Assembly: GCA_021818065.1 (NCBI GenBank) | Contig: JAKAFC010000002.1 | Coordinates: forward strand, 1 to 42,011 | Length of the DNA stretch: 42,011 nt | Reading direction: 5' to 3' | DNA from: Pseudomonadota bacterium | GTDB lineage: Bacteria > Pseudomonadota > Gammaproteobacteria > Burkholderiales > Burkholderiaceae_C | Part shown: positions 1 through 9,974 of the stretch, one piece after another | Layout of the letters: each line of letters begins with the position of its first letter | Numbering within the stretch: position 1 is the stretch's first letter | Position numbers and translations under genes: made by a program | Notes under the pieces: model-generated | Databases searched by the model: none | Seen by the model: the letters and a program-made list of their open reading frames with translations, nothing else | Told to the model about the DNA's origin: nothing

Positions 1-105
1 GGCCTTTTGCGCGATACGCAGCAGGTCAATGTCGAGACTCGCGCGGTTGATGATTTTGCCGGCTTCGCGCGCTGCGCGAACGGCCACGTTGAGCATGGGG
101 TGCAT
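1..105 (-). CDS. suhB: Inositol monophosphatase family protein (SuhB), N-terminal part, truncated by window edge
   Basis: Reverse-strand ATG at 105 reads [35 protein letters not shown], the typical SuhB N-terminus; divergent from trmJ. Confidence 0.85.
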   Translation of the reverse strand, partial: MHPMLNVAVRAAREAGKIINRASLDIDLLRIAQKA

Positions 106-164
106 GGTGTCGGGGCGCCAACGGCGACAATGGCGCGAGAGATTCGGGGAATGACAAAGAACAG

Positions 165-944
165 ATGAACGATCAGGATTTTATCGAGGCGCCGCCGCAG
201 CCCGGTGTCGCGGCGCTGGACGACACGGTTTTCGTCCTCGTCGGCACCAGTCATCCGGGCAACGTGGGCGCTGCGGCGCGGGCCATCAAAACCATGGGCT
301 TCAGCCATCTGCGCTTGGTGGCGCCACGTCTCCCCGATGTGCAGGAGCACGCCGAGGCCGTGGCCTTTGCCAGCGGCGCCGACGACGTGCTCCGCGCCGC
401 GCAGGTCCATGCCGATCTGGCCAGCGCCGTGGCCGATTGCGGCTGGGTCACGGCATTGTCGGCCCGGGTGCGCGACTTCGGACCGCCGCTGCACACTCCC
501 GACTGGCTGCCCGACCTAGCGCAGCGCAGCACACAACAGGGCCGCCGCGCCGCGTTTGTCTTTGGCAGCGAACGCTTCGGCCTGAGCAATGCCGATGTGT
601 ACCGTTGCGATGCGCTGCTGAGCATCCCGGCCAATCCCGCGTACACCTCGCTCAACCTGGCGCAGTCGGTGCAACTCATCGCTTGGGAGTGGCGCAAGGC
701 TGTCGGGCTGCACGCCCTGCCTGCACCGCCGCAGGCCGAACCCGCCACGGCCGGCGAGGTGCAAGGGCTGTTGGCGCATGTCGCGCAGGCGCTGGTGGCG
801 CTGGACGTGCTCGATCTGCAGGCACCCCGCAAATTGCTGCCGCGGCTGCAGCGTTTGGCTTCACGTGCCGAACTGACCCGCGAGGAAGTGCAGATCCTGC
901 GCGGCGTCTGCGCGGCCATTCTGCGCAAACTGCCGCCACACTGA
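165..944 (+). CDS. trmJ: tRNA (cytidine/uridine-2'-O-)-methyltransferase TrmJ (SpoU/TrmH family)
   Basis: 259 aa ORF with [41 protein letters not shown] and [23 protein letters not shown], SpoU/TrmJ motifs. Confidence 0.93.
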   Translation: MNDQDFIEAPPQPGVAALDDTVFVLVGTSHPGNVGAAARAIKTMGFSHLRLVAPRLPDVQEHAEAVAFASGADDVLRAAQVHADLASAVADCGWVTALSARVRDFGPPLHTPDWLPDLAQRSTQQGRRAAFVFGSERFGLSNADVYRCDALLSIPANPAYTSLNLAQSVQLIAWEWRKAVGLHALPAPPQAEPATAGEVQGLLAHVAQALVALDVLDLQAPRKLLPRLQRLASRAELTREEVQILRGVCAAILRKLPPH

Positions 945-1024
945 GGTGCGTGCCGCGCAGCTTCGGCACGTTTGACCCCGCTTCAATACACTGGTTGACG
1001 ATCGTCCCCTGCACAAGTCAACCC

Positions 1025-1792
1025 ATGCTGCAACGCCTGCGTGAAACCATCCAGATCATCCTCGAACGCGACCCGGCGGCGCGCTCGTCCTGGGAGGTGC
1101 TCACCTGTTATCCCGGCGTGCATGCCCTGCTGTTTCACACCCTGGCCCATGGCTGCTGGACCCGTGGCTGGCGCTGGCTCGGGCGGTGGATTTCGCATTG
1201 GGGCCGCTGGTTCACCGGCATCGAAATCCATCCCGGCGCCACCATCGGCCGCCGCGTGTTCATCGACCACGGCATGGGCGTGGTGATCGGCGAGACGGCG
1301 CAGATCGGTGACGACTGCACCATCTACCAAGGCGTGACCCTGGGCGGCACCTCACTCTACAAGGGCACCAAGCGCCATCCGACGCTCGAAGCCGGGGTGG
1401 TGGTGGGCGCGGGTGCGCAGGTGCTGGGCGGTTTTGTGGTGGGCGAGGGCGCGCGCATCGGCTCCAACGCGGTGGTCGTCAAAGCCGTGCCGGCGGGTGC
1501 GACCGCGGTCGGCAACCCGGCCCGCATCATTCAGAAAGAGGCTGACCAACAACGCGAGGCGGCCGCCGCCCGTATGGGTTTTTCCGCCTACGCCGTGACA
1601 CAGAATGGCGACGATCCGCAATCGCGCGCAGTGCTCGGCTTGATCGACCACGCCGCCCAACTCGAACACCAGGTCGCCCTGCTCTGGCAAGCCTTGGAGC
1701 GCCACGGTGTCTGTCCCGCCGAAGCCTGTCCGCCGGAAGCCCTGCGCACCGAACACTTCGACAAGTCGGGGTTGGAAAAGCTGGTGGAGTGA
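1025..1792 (+). CDS. cysE: Serine O-acetyltransferase
   Basis: ORF 437..1792 trimmed to ATG at 1025 ([25 protein letters not shown]...); left-handed beta-helix hexapeptides and [28 protein letters not shown]. Confidence 0.93.
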   Translation: MLQRLRETIQIILERDPAARSSWEVLTCYPGVHALLFHTLAHGCWTRGWRWLGRWISHWGRWFTGIEIHPGATIGRRVFIDHGMGVVIGETAQIGDDCTIYQGVTLGGTSLYKGTKRHPTLEAGVVVGAGAQVLGGFVVGEGARIGSNAVVVKAVPAGATAVGNPARIIQKEADQQREAAAARMGFSAYAVTQNGDDPQSRAVLGLIDHAAQLEHQVALLWQALERHGVCPAEACPPEALRTEHFDKSGLEKLVE

Positions 1793-1862
1793 GTCGGTTG
1801 TGGATCGGTGCTGCTTCGAAGCGCAGCCGAGCCGTGGATGACGTTCGCGACCCAAGCAAACA

Positions 1863-1895
1863 AAAAGGCCTCGCGGCACACCAGCGAGGCCTTTT
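1863..1895. terminator. Bidirectional intrinsic terminator between cysE and the convergent dehydrogenase gene
   Basis: Perfect 12-bp arms AAAAGGCCTCGC-(GGCACACCA)-GCGAGGCCTTTT, with A-run and T-run on the two sides. Confidence 0.85.
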
Positions 1896-2097
1896 CATAT
1901 TGAGATTGCTTGGCTGCTCGACCTGGGCTCGCCCAAGTGATCTCGACATTCACAGAGGGCGATCCTAAGCCGCATACGACGAAATCCCAAATAAAACCAG
2001 CAAGTTAGGCGACAGAAGACGTCACGCGTCTCGAACCGAGCGCTGGAAGCGCCAGCCACATGCGCTGCAGCGAATGCCCGGAGGATTTTGGTACCGC

Positions 2098-2991
2098 TCA
2101 GCGCAACCCACCCGCCTCGGCCGTCACCAACTCAATGCCCGTCCAGTCGATGCCGCCCCGGCCCTTGGCCAGGCTGGTCAGCAAGCGTTCATGCAACAGG
2201 TCTGCCAGCGGCATCGGCAGCGTGGCGTGTTCGGCCACGTCCCTCACCAGTCGAACGTCTTTGAGACCGAGCTCCAGCTTGAACCCCGCCGGTTCATACT
2301 GCCGCTGTGCCAGCAGTTTGGAGTAGTTCTGGTAAATCGGGCAGCCAAAGATGGTTTCGCCCCAGAACGCCGCCAAAGAACTCCGGTCGATGCCGCTCTT
2401 CTCGGCCAGCGCCAGGGCTTCGCCCATGGCTTCCACCGCCGAAAGAATGAGGAAGTTGCCGCTGAGCTTCACCACGTTGGCCGCTCCCGGCTCCTCGCCG
2501 AAGTCATGGATGCCTTGCCCCAGGGCCCGCAGCACGGGCTCGGCCCGCGCCTTGGCCTGCGCCGAACCGGACTGGACGATCCACAGCTTCTTTGCCGCGG
2601 CGGCCTCGGGGCGACCGAACACCGGCGCACTGAGGAACAGACTGCCGTGGCGGGCATGTTCTGCCGCCAGCAGACGCGTGGTTTCGGGCGAGACCGTGCT
2701 CATGGAAATGTGTAGCCCCCCAGCGCCAAGCGTCTTGGCAAAGCCATGCGAGCCGAGGGTGACCTCTTTCAACGCCGCATCGTTGGCCACCATGGTGACC
2801 ACGATGCCGCCGGGGCGCACCGCCTCCGCCGGGGAAGCGGCCAGGGTGGCCCCGGCTTGTACCAACTGGGCCGCCCGCTCGCGGTTGCGGTTGTAGACGG
2901 TCAGTGAAGGAAAGATGCCGAGCAAATTGCGCGCCATGGGCGCGCCCATGCTGCCCAGCCCGATGAAGGCGACGGAATCGTTGTTGGTCAT
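2098..2991 (-). CDS. NAD(P)-dependent oxidoreductase, 3-hydroxyisobutyrate dehydrogenase family
   Basis: VAFIGLGSMGAPMARNLL Rossmann motif, FLSAPVFGRPEAA, KLSGNFLILSAVEAMGEALALAEKSGID. Confidence 0.9.
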   Translation of the reverse strand: MTNNDSVAFIGLGSMGAPMARNLLGIFPSLTVYNRNRERAAQLVQAGATLAASPAEAVRPGGIVVTMVANDAALKEVTLGSHGFAKTLGAGGLHISMSTVSPETTRLLAAEHARHGSLFLSAPVFGRPEAAAAKKLWIVQSGSAQAKARAEPVLRALGQGIHDFGEEPGAANVVKLSGNFLILSAVEAMGEALALAEKSGIDRSSLAAFWGETIFGCPIYQNYSKLLAQRQYEPAGFKLELGLKDVRLVRDVAEHATLPMPLADLLHERLLTSLAKGRGGIDWTGIELVTAEAGGLR

Positions 2992-3177
2992 GGGAACCTC
3001 TCAGGGAATGGGTTATGGGCCAAGCCGCCTGGGCTCGGAATGAACCCACATTCTGCGTCTCCCTACCGTCCTGTGCTGCGCTGCGGAAACTCTTGATTTG
3101 CGTCGACCTGTCCGCATCTCGATGGCATCGACAAGACCGGACAAAACCCGACACGGCCCGTTTCCCCAGGAGTTGTC

Positions 3178-3537
3178 ATGACCGAATCCCCAACCTCAGC
3201 CCAGCCCACGGCCTCGCGCCCGGTCGTGCCTGCGGTGGTTGTTCTGGCGCAGTTGCTGCAAAAGCTCGACAGCGAACCGCTGCAGGCCAGTGCCGAGCAG
3301 TATCGGTCCCTGGTCAAGCGCCTCGAGACCGAGTTACGCCGCCTGCCCGCCAGTCCTTGGTTGGACGGCGTGCTGCGCCGCTTCCCGGCCGCCGCCGAGG
3401 TGTATGAGAACGCCCGGTACGACATGGCTGGGCTGTGCCGTGCACCTTTGGAACAGGCCACGGAGGCAGAGATCCGAGCCAGGGAGTTGCTCACGGCCGT
3501 CGCCAAGCGCGCCAAGCCCGTAGCCGGGGTCGATTGA
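3178..3537 (+). CDS. Hypothetical protein (119 aa)
   Basis: ORF preceded by CAGGAG, 5 nt before ATG; no family recognised. Confidence 0.6.
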   Translation: MTESPTSAQPTASRPVVPAVVVLAQLLQKLDSEPLQASAEQYRSLVKRLETELRRLPASPWLDGVLRRFPAAAEVYENARYDMAGLCRAPLEQATEAEIRARELLTAVAKRAKPVAGVD

Positions 3538-3745
3538 CCGCGGCTAGTGACCGTCGAAAGAAGGCGCCGATCCTTAAGGGGCCAGCGTCCTGATCATCAC
3601 TACAAATCAATCGCTTTGAGCAAGAGCGGTGGAGAGCATGGGAAAAACTGCGCCAAATGCACTGGTAGAGCCGTAGAAGGCTGCAAACTTTCCAAACGCT
3701 CGCAACGCTAAAAGTTGCTCTCGTGGAATCGACCATGCGGGAAGT

Positions 3746-6700
3746 CTAACCAATCATCATAAGGCTTGCATTTCCTCCGGCCGCTGCTGTATTGACGCTG
3801 ACCGCTTCCTCATCAAGCAGCAATTCCAGCGGGTAGTCGGTAGTCTCGCGGTGATCGATTGGGAGCGCGTGGACGACGACCGCGGCATGTCTGTACTGGG
3901 CGACTTCGCGAAGGAGAGCCTGCAGCACGGCGGGGTCACCGTCATACAGTGCCACGGCGGGCTGATCGTCCGCTGTAATCTCACGTACCGAGTCGCGTAG
4001 CGCGTCAGGAATCGCCTCGACGATCTCTCGCGCCGAGTTGCCACTGAGCAGCGCAGTATTGCCGCTGGCCAAGGCAGCGCCGATTTGCCGAACTAGGCTG
4101 GCTCGGTCGTCAGATCGGCAAAGCAGGGCACCTTTAGGGCGAAGGTGGTAGCGGTTGGACTCTCCGACGGGGCCGGCTAGTTCCTGCGCCTGTGTGGCCG
4201 GGGCACACTCGGCGTAGCGCTGCATCGGCTGCGGGTCGATGCCTGCGGCTTCAAGCGCCTGCATCACGTCGGTGAACGCCTGGCCGGCCGCAGTGCAGGG
4301 GAGGAAGGGTGCGCAGGTCGGTTTGAGCAGGCGACGTAAATACAACGGCCCGCCGGCTTTCGGGCCGGTTCCCGACAGGCCATGGCCGCCGAAGGGTTGA
4401 GCGCCGATGACGGCGCCGATCATGTTGCGGTTGACGTAGATGTTGCCCGCACGGATGCGTTCCTGGGCGCGAGCGATGGTTTCGTCGATACGGCTGTGGA
4501 TGCCGAAGGTCAAGCCGTAACCCAGTGCGTTGACCGCGTCGATCGCCGCGTCTAGCGCGTCGCTGCGGTAACGCACGACGTGCAGCACCGGACCGAAGAC
4601 TTCGCGGCCGAGCACGCCAACCTCCGGGATTTCGATCACCGTCGGCGCGAGGAAATGACCATGAAGGGTGTCGGCAGGCAGCGGTGGTGCGAATACCGCA
4701 TACTCTTTGCTGCGCATGGCGTCAATGTGCGCCGCCACAGTATCGCGTGCTTCGCTGCTGATAAGCGGCCCGACGTCCGTGTCGAGCCGATCGGGGCGGC
4801 CGATGCGTAGTTCGTCCATCGCGCCGCGCAACATGGTCAGCAGGCGATCGGCGGCTTCTTCCTGCACCAGCAGAATGCGCAGCGCCGAGCAGCGCTGCCC
4901 CGCGGAATCGAACGCGGAGGACAGGATGTCGCTGACGGCCTGTTCGGGCAGCGCCGACGAGTCGACGACCATGGCGTTTTGCCCACCAGTTTCGGCGATG
5001 AACGGAATGGGCAGTCCCTGCGGATCCAGCCGCTGCGCCAGTTGCGCCTGAATCAACCGCGCCACCTCGGTCGATCCGGTGAACACCACGCCGCGCACGC
5101 GCGGGTCGGCGACGAGGGCCGCGCCGATGCGCCCATCGCCGGGGAGAAGCTGCAGTGCGCCTGCGGGCAGCCCAGCGTCGATGAGCAAAGTAGATGCGGT
5201 ATGCGCGATAAGCGGCGTCTGCTCGGCGGGTTTGGCCAGGACGACGTTGCCGGCAGCCAGCGCCGCAGCAACCTGGCCGATGAAAATCGCCAGCGGGAAA
5301 TTCCACGGGCTGATCGCCACAACGGGACCAAGCGGGCGGTGTTCCCCGTTGTGCAAACGCGTATCGACCTGGGCAGCGTCATAGCGCAGCGCGTCGATCG
5401 CCTCGCGCACTTCGCCGATGGCGGCTGGGATGGTGCGCCCGGCTTCGCGCACAATCAGCGCGACGAGGTGCGGCAGTCGCGCTTCAATGGAGTCAGCGGC
5501 ACGCCGCAGGACGGCGGCGCGTTCGTCGGGTGGGGTGGCTTGCCACACTGAAGCCGCTTTGAGAGCCAAAGTGACAGCGTGCTGGACCAACTCGGGGATG
5601 GCCTCGGTCACATGGCCGACTACGTCGCGGCGATCCGCCGGATTGCGCACCGGGCGCGAAGGACCATTGGACAACTGGCCGTCGGCCAGAATTGGCTGCG
5701 CATGCAACATGACCTCCAGGCCGGCGAGACCAGCAGCGGCGAGCGAGGCCAGCCGTTGCTCGTTGCTCAAATCCAAGCCGGCGGAGTTGTCGCGCGACTC
5801 ACCGTACAGCGCTCGCGGCAATGCGATTCTGGGGTGGGGCGACCCAAGCGGCTGGATGCTGCGCGCAAGCCGCACTGGGTCGGCGACGATGGCATCGAGC
5901 GGCAATCGGGGATCGTTAACTTGGTGGACGAACGAGGTGTTGGCACCGTTTTCCAGCAAGCGCCGTACCAGATACGCCAACAGGGTTTCGTGCGTGCCCA
6001 CGGGTGCGTAGATCCGGCAGGGCCGGTTCAGCCCATTGGCGGCCACGACTTCCTCGTAGAGTGGTTCGCCCATGCCATGCAGGCACTGGAACTCGTATTG
6101 ACCGAGATAAAAATTCTCGCCGGCCATTGCGAGAATCGCAGCGACCGTGTGCGCGTTGTGCGTGGCGAACTGGGCAAACACCGCCTGCGGTGCGGCCAGC
6201 AGCTTGCGCGCGCAAGCCAAATACGACACATCGGTGTAGACCTTGCGGGTGTATACCGGAAAGCCCTCCAGGCCGTCGAGTTGTGCGCGCTTGATTTCCG
6301 AATCCCAGTAGGCGCCTTTAACCAGCCGCACCATCAGCCGGCGGCGCGAACGCTGCGCCAGGTCGATCAGGTAATCAAGCACGGAGGGCGCGCGCTTTTG
6401 ATAGGCCTGCACGACAAAGCCAATGCCGTTCCATCCCGCCAGTGTCGGTTCGAAGCACAGGCTTTCGAGCAGATCGAGAGACAATTCCAGCCGGTCGGCC
6501 TCTTCGGCGTCGATGTTCAGGCCAATGTCGTATTGACGCGCCAGGCGGGTGAGGTGAATCAGGCGCGGTAGCAGCTCCTGCATGACCCGCTGCCGCTGCG
6601 CCCGGCTGTATCGCGGGTGCAGCGCCGAGAGCTTGATCGAAATGCCGGGACCCTCGTAAATACCCCGGCGCTGCGCTGACTTGCCAATGGCGTGGATGGC

Positions 6701-7585
6701 CTGTTCGTAGTCGTGAAGGTAGCGCTCGGCATCTGCTGCGGTCAGTGCTGCTTCGCCCAACATGTCGTAGGAGTGACGGAATCCCTTAGCTTCGGATTTT
6801 CGGCTATTGGCCAGTGCCTCGCCGATGGTTTGGCCGAGAACGAACTGCTCGCCCATCAGCCGCATTGCCAAGTTCACACCGCCACGCACTAGGGGCTCGC
6901 CGCCGCGGGCGACCAAACGGGTGAGCAGGTTCGACAGCGACGTCTCGCTATTGGTCGCCACCAGTCGTCCGGTCAGCAGTAGTCCCCAAGTTGCGGCGTT
7001 GACGAACAGCGAGCGTCCGCCGCCCAAATGGCTTTGCCAATCGGCCGAGCGCAGTTTGTCGCGGATGAGGGCGTCGCGCGTCACGGTGTCGGGAATGCGC
7101 AGCAGCGCCTCGGCCAAACACATCAGCGCAATGCCTTCCTGGCTCGACAGTGCATATTCCTGCAGCAGGGTCTCAACCAAACCGCGCGAGGGTTTGGCGC
7201 GTAGGCGCTCGGCAAGCTGCCGCGCCATTTTCTCTGTCAACTGAGCCTGCGCTGGGGGCAACTCCGCCTGCGCAATGAGCGCGGGCATGCAGTCGGACTC
7301 GGGACGGCGGTAGGCCGCGGTGATCGCAGAGCGCAGCACGGATTGCGGCTGCACGTCCTGGGCCAGATCCAAAAAAGGAATGATGGCTCCAGCTTCGCGG
7401 TGGTCATCGGAGCCCGTTACGCCTCCGCCGCCTTCTTGTATCCCGCCGGCTTCGGCGCGCTCCAGACCTTGAAGAATCATGTCCTTGACCATGGCATGCG
7501 GTGAGCGGCTCTGCGCGTCAGCCACCTGCCGGATACGTTCCCGGATGCGTTCGTCCACCTTCACACCGATTGTCGTTGCCGCCAT
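3746..7585 (-). CDS. putA: Trifunctional PutA: RHH transcriptional repressor / proline dehydrogenase / delta-1-pyrroline-5-carboxylate dehydrogenase
   Basis: ORF 3746..7642 trimmed to MAATTIGVKVDERIRERIRQVADAQSRSPHAMVKDMILQGLERAEA (RHH domain); PRODH motifs RLVKGAYWDSEIK and ATHNAHTVAAIL; ALDH motifs PWNFPLAIF, FTGSTEVAR, GQRCSALR; C-terminus SVNTAAAGGNASLMMIG. Confidence 0.96.
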   Translation of the reverse strand: MAATTIGVKVDERIRERIRQVADAQSRSPHAMVKDMILQGLERAEAGGIQEGGGGVTGSDDHREAGAIIPFLDLAQDVQPQSVLRSAITAAYRRPESDCMPALIAQAELPPAQAQLTEKMARQLAERLRAKPSRGLVETLLQEYALSSQEGIALMCLAEALLRIPDTVTRDALIRDKLRSADWQSHLGGGRSLFVNAATWGLLLTGRLVATNSETSLSNLLTRLVARGGEPLVRGGVNLAMRLMGEQFVLGQTIGEALANSRKSEAKGFRHSYDMLGEAALTAADAERYLHDYEQAIHAIGKSAQRRGIYEGPGISIKLSALHPRYSRAQRQRVMQELLPRLIHLTRLARQYDIGLNIDAEEADRLELSLDLLESLCFEPTLAGWNGIGFVVQAYQKRAPSVLDYLIDLAQRSRRRLMVRLVKGAYWDSEIKRAQLDGLEGFPVYTRKVYTDVSYLACARKLLAAPQAVFAQFATHNAHTVAAILAMAGENFYLGQYEFQCLHGMGEPLYEEVVAANGLNRPCRIYAPVGTHETLLAYLVRRLLENGANTSFVHQVNDPRLPLDAIVADPVRLARSIQPLGSPHPRIALPRALYGESRDNSAGLDLSNEQRLASLAAAGLAGLEVMLHAQPILADGQLSNGPSRPVRNPADRRDVVGHVTEAIPELVQHAVTLALKAASVWQATPPDERAAVLRRAADSIEARLPHLVALIVREAGRTIPAAIGEVREAIDALRYDAAQVDTRLHNGEHRPLGPVVAISPWNFPLAIFIGQVAAALAAGNVVLAKPAEQTPLIAHTASTLLIDAGLPAGALQLLPGDGRIGAALVADPRVRGVVFTGSTEVARLIQAQLAQRLDPQGLPIPFIAETGGQNAMVVDSSALPEQAVSDILSSAFDSAGQRCSALRILLVQEEAADRLLTMLRGAMDELRIGRPDRLDTDVGPLISSEARDTVAAHIDAMRSKEYAVFAPPLPADTLHGHFLAPTVIEIPEVGVLGREVFGPVLHVVRYRSDALDAAIDAVNALGYGLTFGIHSRIDETIARAQERIRAGNIYVNRNMIGAVIGAQPFGGHGLSGTGPKAGGPLYLRRLLKPTCAPFLPCTAAGQAFTDVMQALEAAGIDPQPMQRYAECAPATQAQELAGPVGESNRYHLRPKGALLCRSDDRASLVRQIGAALASGNTALLSGNSAREIVEAIPDALRDSVREITADDQPAVALYDGDPAVLQALLREVAQYRHAAVVVHALPIDHRETTDYPLELLLDEEAVSVNTAAAGGNASLMMIG

Positions 7586-7586
7586 G

Positions 7587-7706
7587 AGTTGTACCTGCTT
7601 AAAAAATGTCGAGCTACTAAAATGTGGAAGGTTATACCGCATTTGATTGTGGTTTTACCAGAATGGTGATCTAGGTAAAACCCTCATACGTCTTCCAGGT
7701 TGCACC
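7587..7706. promoter_or_regulatory. Candidate PutA operator array (GGTNNNACC repeats) in the putA/livK divergent promoter region
   Basis: AGTTGTACC 7587-7595, GGTTATACC 7630-7638, GGTTTTACC 7651-7659, GGTAAAACC 7674-7682, GGTTGCACC 7698-7706; spacings 43, 21, 23, 24 bp. Confidence 0.6.
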
Positions 7707-7831
7707 GCTACGCTACGTCCAATGTTGGTGATCAGCATGCGTGTCAACAGGCCCACGCACTGGTCAAGTCGACTCGGCTGCAACCAAGCCGCAGGCGGCA
7801 CCTAAACCGAGCCTGTCCGACGGAGACTCTC

Positions 7832-8980
7832 ATGAACCCTTTTCGGAAATCTCTTTTTCCAGTTTTATTGACGGCAGGTTTGATGGCTACCGCCACTGTG
7901 GCGCAGGCTGCCACGCCCATCAAAATCGGCGTGCAGGCCCCGATTACCGGGCAATACGCCAATGATGGGCAGGGGATCGCCGATGCGGTCAAGCTACTGG
8001 TGAAGCAACAAAACGCCAAAGGCGGTTTGCTCGGTCATCCGCTTGAAGTCAAGGTGTGTGACGACCAAGGGGAGGCAGCGCCAGCGGCGATTTGTGCACG
8101 ACAATTGGTCAACGACGGCGTGCTGGCTGTCATTGGCAGTTACACCAGCGGTGCTGCTCTCGCGGCGCAACCGATTTACGCCCGCGCCAACGTCATCCAG
8201 ACGTCTGATGGCACCAGCGATGAGTTGACCGCGCGCAGCTACAAGACTTTTTTCCGTAACGCGCCGCCCAATAGTGCCGAGGCGATTTTCACCGCCGGGT
8301 ACTTCAAGGTTGCAGGACTGAGCAAAATTGCGGTCATCACCGACCATTCCAGCTTTGCGACCGGCTTGGCCGACGCGGTGGTTGCCGACGCCAAAAAAGA
8401 GGGTATCGATGTGCTCGACAAGGCCTACATCAATGCCGGTTCGCAAAACTACACCCCGGTACTGACCAAGCTCGCTGCGCTGCATCCGCAGGCAATTTAC
8501 TTCTCGGGGTATTACACAGACGGTGGATTGATCAAGGCGCAAATGGCGCAACTGGGTATGAAGGCCAAATTCGTTGGCGGCGACGCCAATCAGAATGTGG
8601 CATTTGCCAAAATCGCTGGAAACGCTGCGGCGGGAGCGATCATTATCAATGTACCGGCGCCAGAAGACCTGCCTTATCCTGCCGCCAAGGAATTTCTTGC
8701 CCAGTTCAAAACGGCCTATGGGCATCAGCCGCCGAGTATTTTCACTCTGACCAACGCTGATGGTTTGCGGGCGATTCTCTACACGGCGGAAAAAATCAAA
8801 AGTGTCGATGCGGCTAAACTGATTCCTGCCTTGCACGAACTCAAGGACTTCGAGGGTTTGACCGGAACGTTTTCCTGGAACGCTGTGGGTGAACGCACCG
8901 GCAGTCCCTATGTTGCCTTCGAAGTCACGCCTAGCGGCGCTTATAAAATCATCTATCCGGCAACCGCGGCAGGCAAATAA
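7832..8980 (+). CDS. livK: Branched-chain amino acid-type ABC transporter, periplasmic substrate-binding protein
   Basis: ORF 7700..8980 trimmed to ATG 7832; signal peptide MNPFRKSLFPVLLTAGLMATATVAQA, then PIKIGVQAPITGQYANDGQGIADAVKL (LIV-BP family). Confidence 0.92.
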   Translation: MNPFRKSLFPVLLTAGLMATATVAQAATPIKIGVQAPITGQYANDGQGIADAVKLLVKQQNAKGGLLGHPLEVKVCDDQGEAAPAAICARQLVNDGVLAVIGSYTSGAALAAQPIYARANVIQTSDGTSDELTARSYKTFFRNAPPNSAEAIFTAGYFKVAGLSKIAVITDHSSFATGLADAVVADAKKEGIDVLDKAYINAGSQNYTPVLTKLAALHPQAIYFSGYYTDGGLIKAQMAQLGMKAKFVGGDANQNVAFAKIAGNAAAGAIIINVPAPEDLPYPAAKEFLAQFKTAYGHQPPSIFTLTNADGLRAILYTAEKIKSVDAAKLIPALHELKDFEGLTGTFSWNAVGERTGSPYVAFEVTPSGAYKIIYPATAAGK

Positions 8981-9068
8981 TCTGACGATCAGGTGACGGC
9001 GCAGCCGAAGGGGGCGGCATTCACAGGGTTATACCCTGCGGCAACGCAACGCATCCAGGAGATCACCG

Positions 9069-9974
9069 ATGCTTGGTACGGTTGTTCAACAATTCGTCAA
9101 CGGTTTGACTGTGGGCGGTATTTATGCGCTGATTGCCCTTGGTTACACCATGGTCTATGGCGTGCTGCGGCTGATCAATTTCGCTCATGGTGATTTGTGC
9201 ATCTTTGGTGCATATGTCGGCTTGGTGGTGCTTGGCTCCGAGGCGGGCAGCGGCCATTCGCAGTTGTTGTGGCTTGGTGCCGCCTTCATCATTGCCGCTG
9301 TAGTCGTGGCGGTGGCGGGCGTTGTGCTCGAGTTGTCTGCTTATCGTCCCTTACGGCGTGCAGACCGGCTCTCGGCGGTTGTGTCGGCGCTTGGTGCCTC
9401 GCTGTTCATCGAGAACGGCATCATGCTGATCTGGGGACCGCAGTTGCGCGTGTTTCCCAGTAATTTGCTGCCGTCGATGCATTGGACGGCGTTTGGGGCG
9501 CGGATCGATCTGGTACAAGTACTGATCATCGCCGGTTCGGCCTTGCTCATGGCTGTGTTGTACTGGTTCGTGCACCACACCCGTTATGGCACGGCGATGC
9601 GCGCCACAGCCAGCGACCAAGATGCCGCGAGGCTGATGGGAATCAATGTCAACCGGGTGATCATCAGCGTGTTTCTTGTCGGCCCGGCCATCGGCGCGAT
9701 CGGCGGCTTGTTCATTGGCCTGTACTACCGGCAGGTGTACTTCACGATGGGGTGGAATTATGGCCTGAGTGCGTTCATCGCCGCGATCATCGGTGGGATC
9801 GGCAACATCCCGGGCGCGATGCTTGGCGGCGTGCTGCTGGGTTTGTTCAACGCCTTCGCTGCGGGGTTCATTTCGAGTTCTTGGCAGGAGGCGATCACCT
9901 TTGCGCTGCTGATCGGCATTTTGCTTGTCCGGCCCAACGGCTTGCTTGGCGAGCGGGTGGTGGAGAAGGTATGA
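9069..9974 (+). CDS. livH: LIV-type ABC transporter permease
   Basis: QQFVNGLTVGGIYALIALGYTMVYGVLRLINFAHGDL, LivH signature. Confidence 0.95.
   Translation: MLGTVVQQFVNGLTVGGIYALIALGYTMVYGVLRLINFAHGDLCIFGAYVGLVVLGSEAGSGHSQLLWLGAAFIIAAVVVAVAGVVLELSAYRPLRRADRLSAVVSALGASLFIENGIMLIWGPQLRVFPSNLLPSMHWTAFGARIDLVQVLIIAGSALLMAVLYWFVHHTRYGTAMRATASDQDAARLMGINVNRVIISVFLVGPAIGAIGGLFIGLYYRQVYFTMGWNYGLSAFIAAIIGGIGNIPGAMLGGVLLGLFNAFAAGFISSSWQEAITFALLIGILLVRPNGLLGERVVEKV

Noticed and set aside
437-1024. N-terminal extension of the cysE ORF
   Set aside because: Overlaps trmJ in another frame and has an Arg/Ala-rich non-protein-like sequence; the CysE homology starts at 1025.
3541-3745. Left attachment site of an island ending at tRNA-Thr
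   Set aside because: I looked for a repeat of the tRNA 3' end (TGGTGCCGACTATCCGAATCG) here and found none; no integrase is present.
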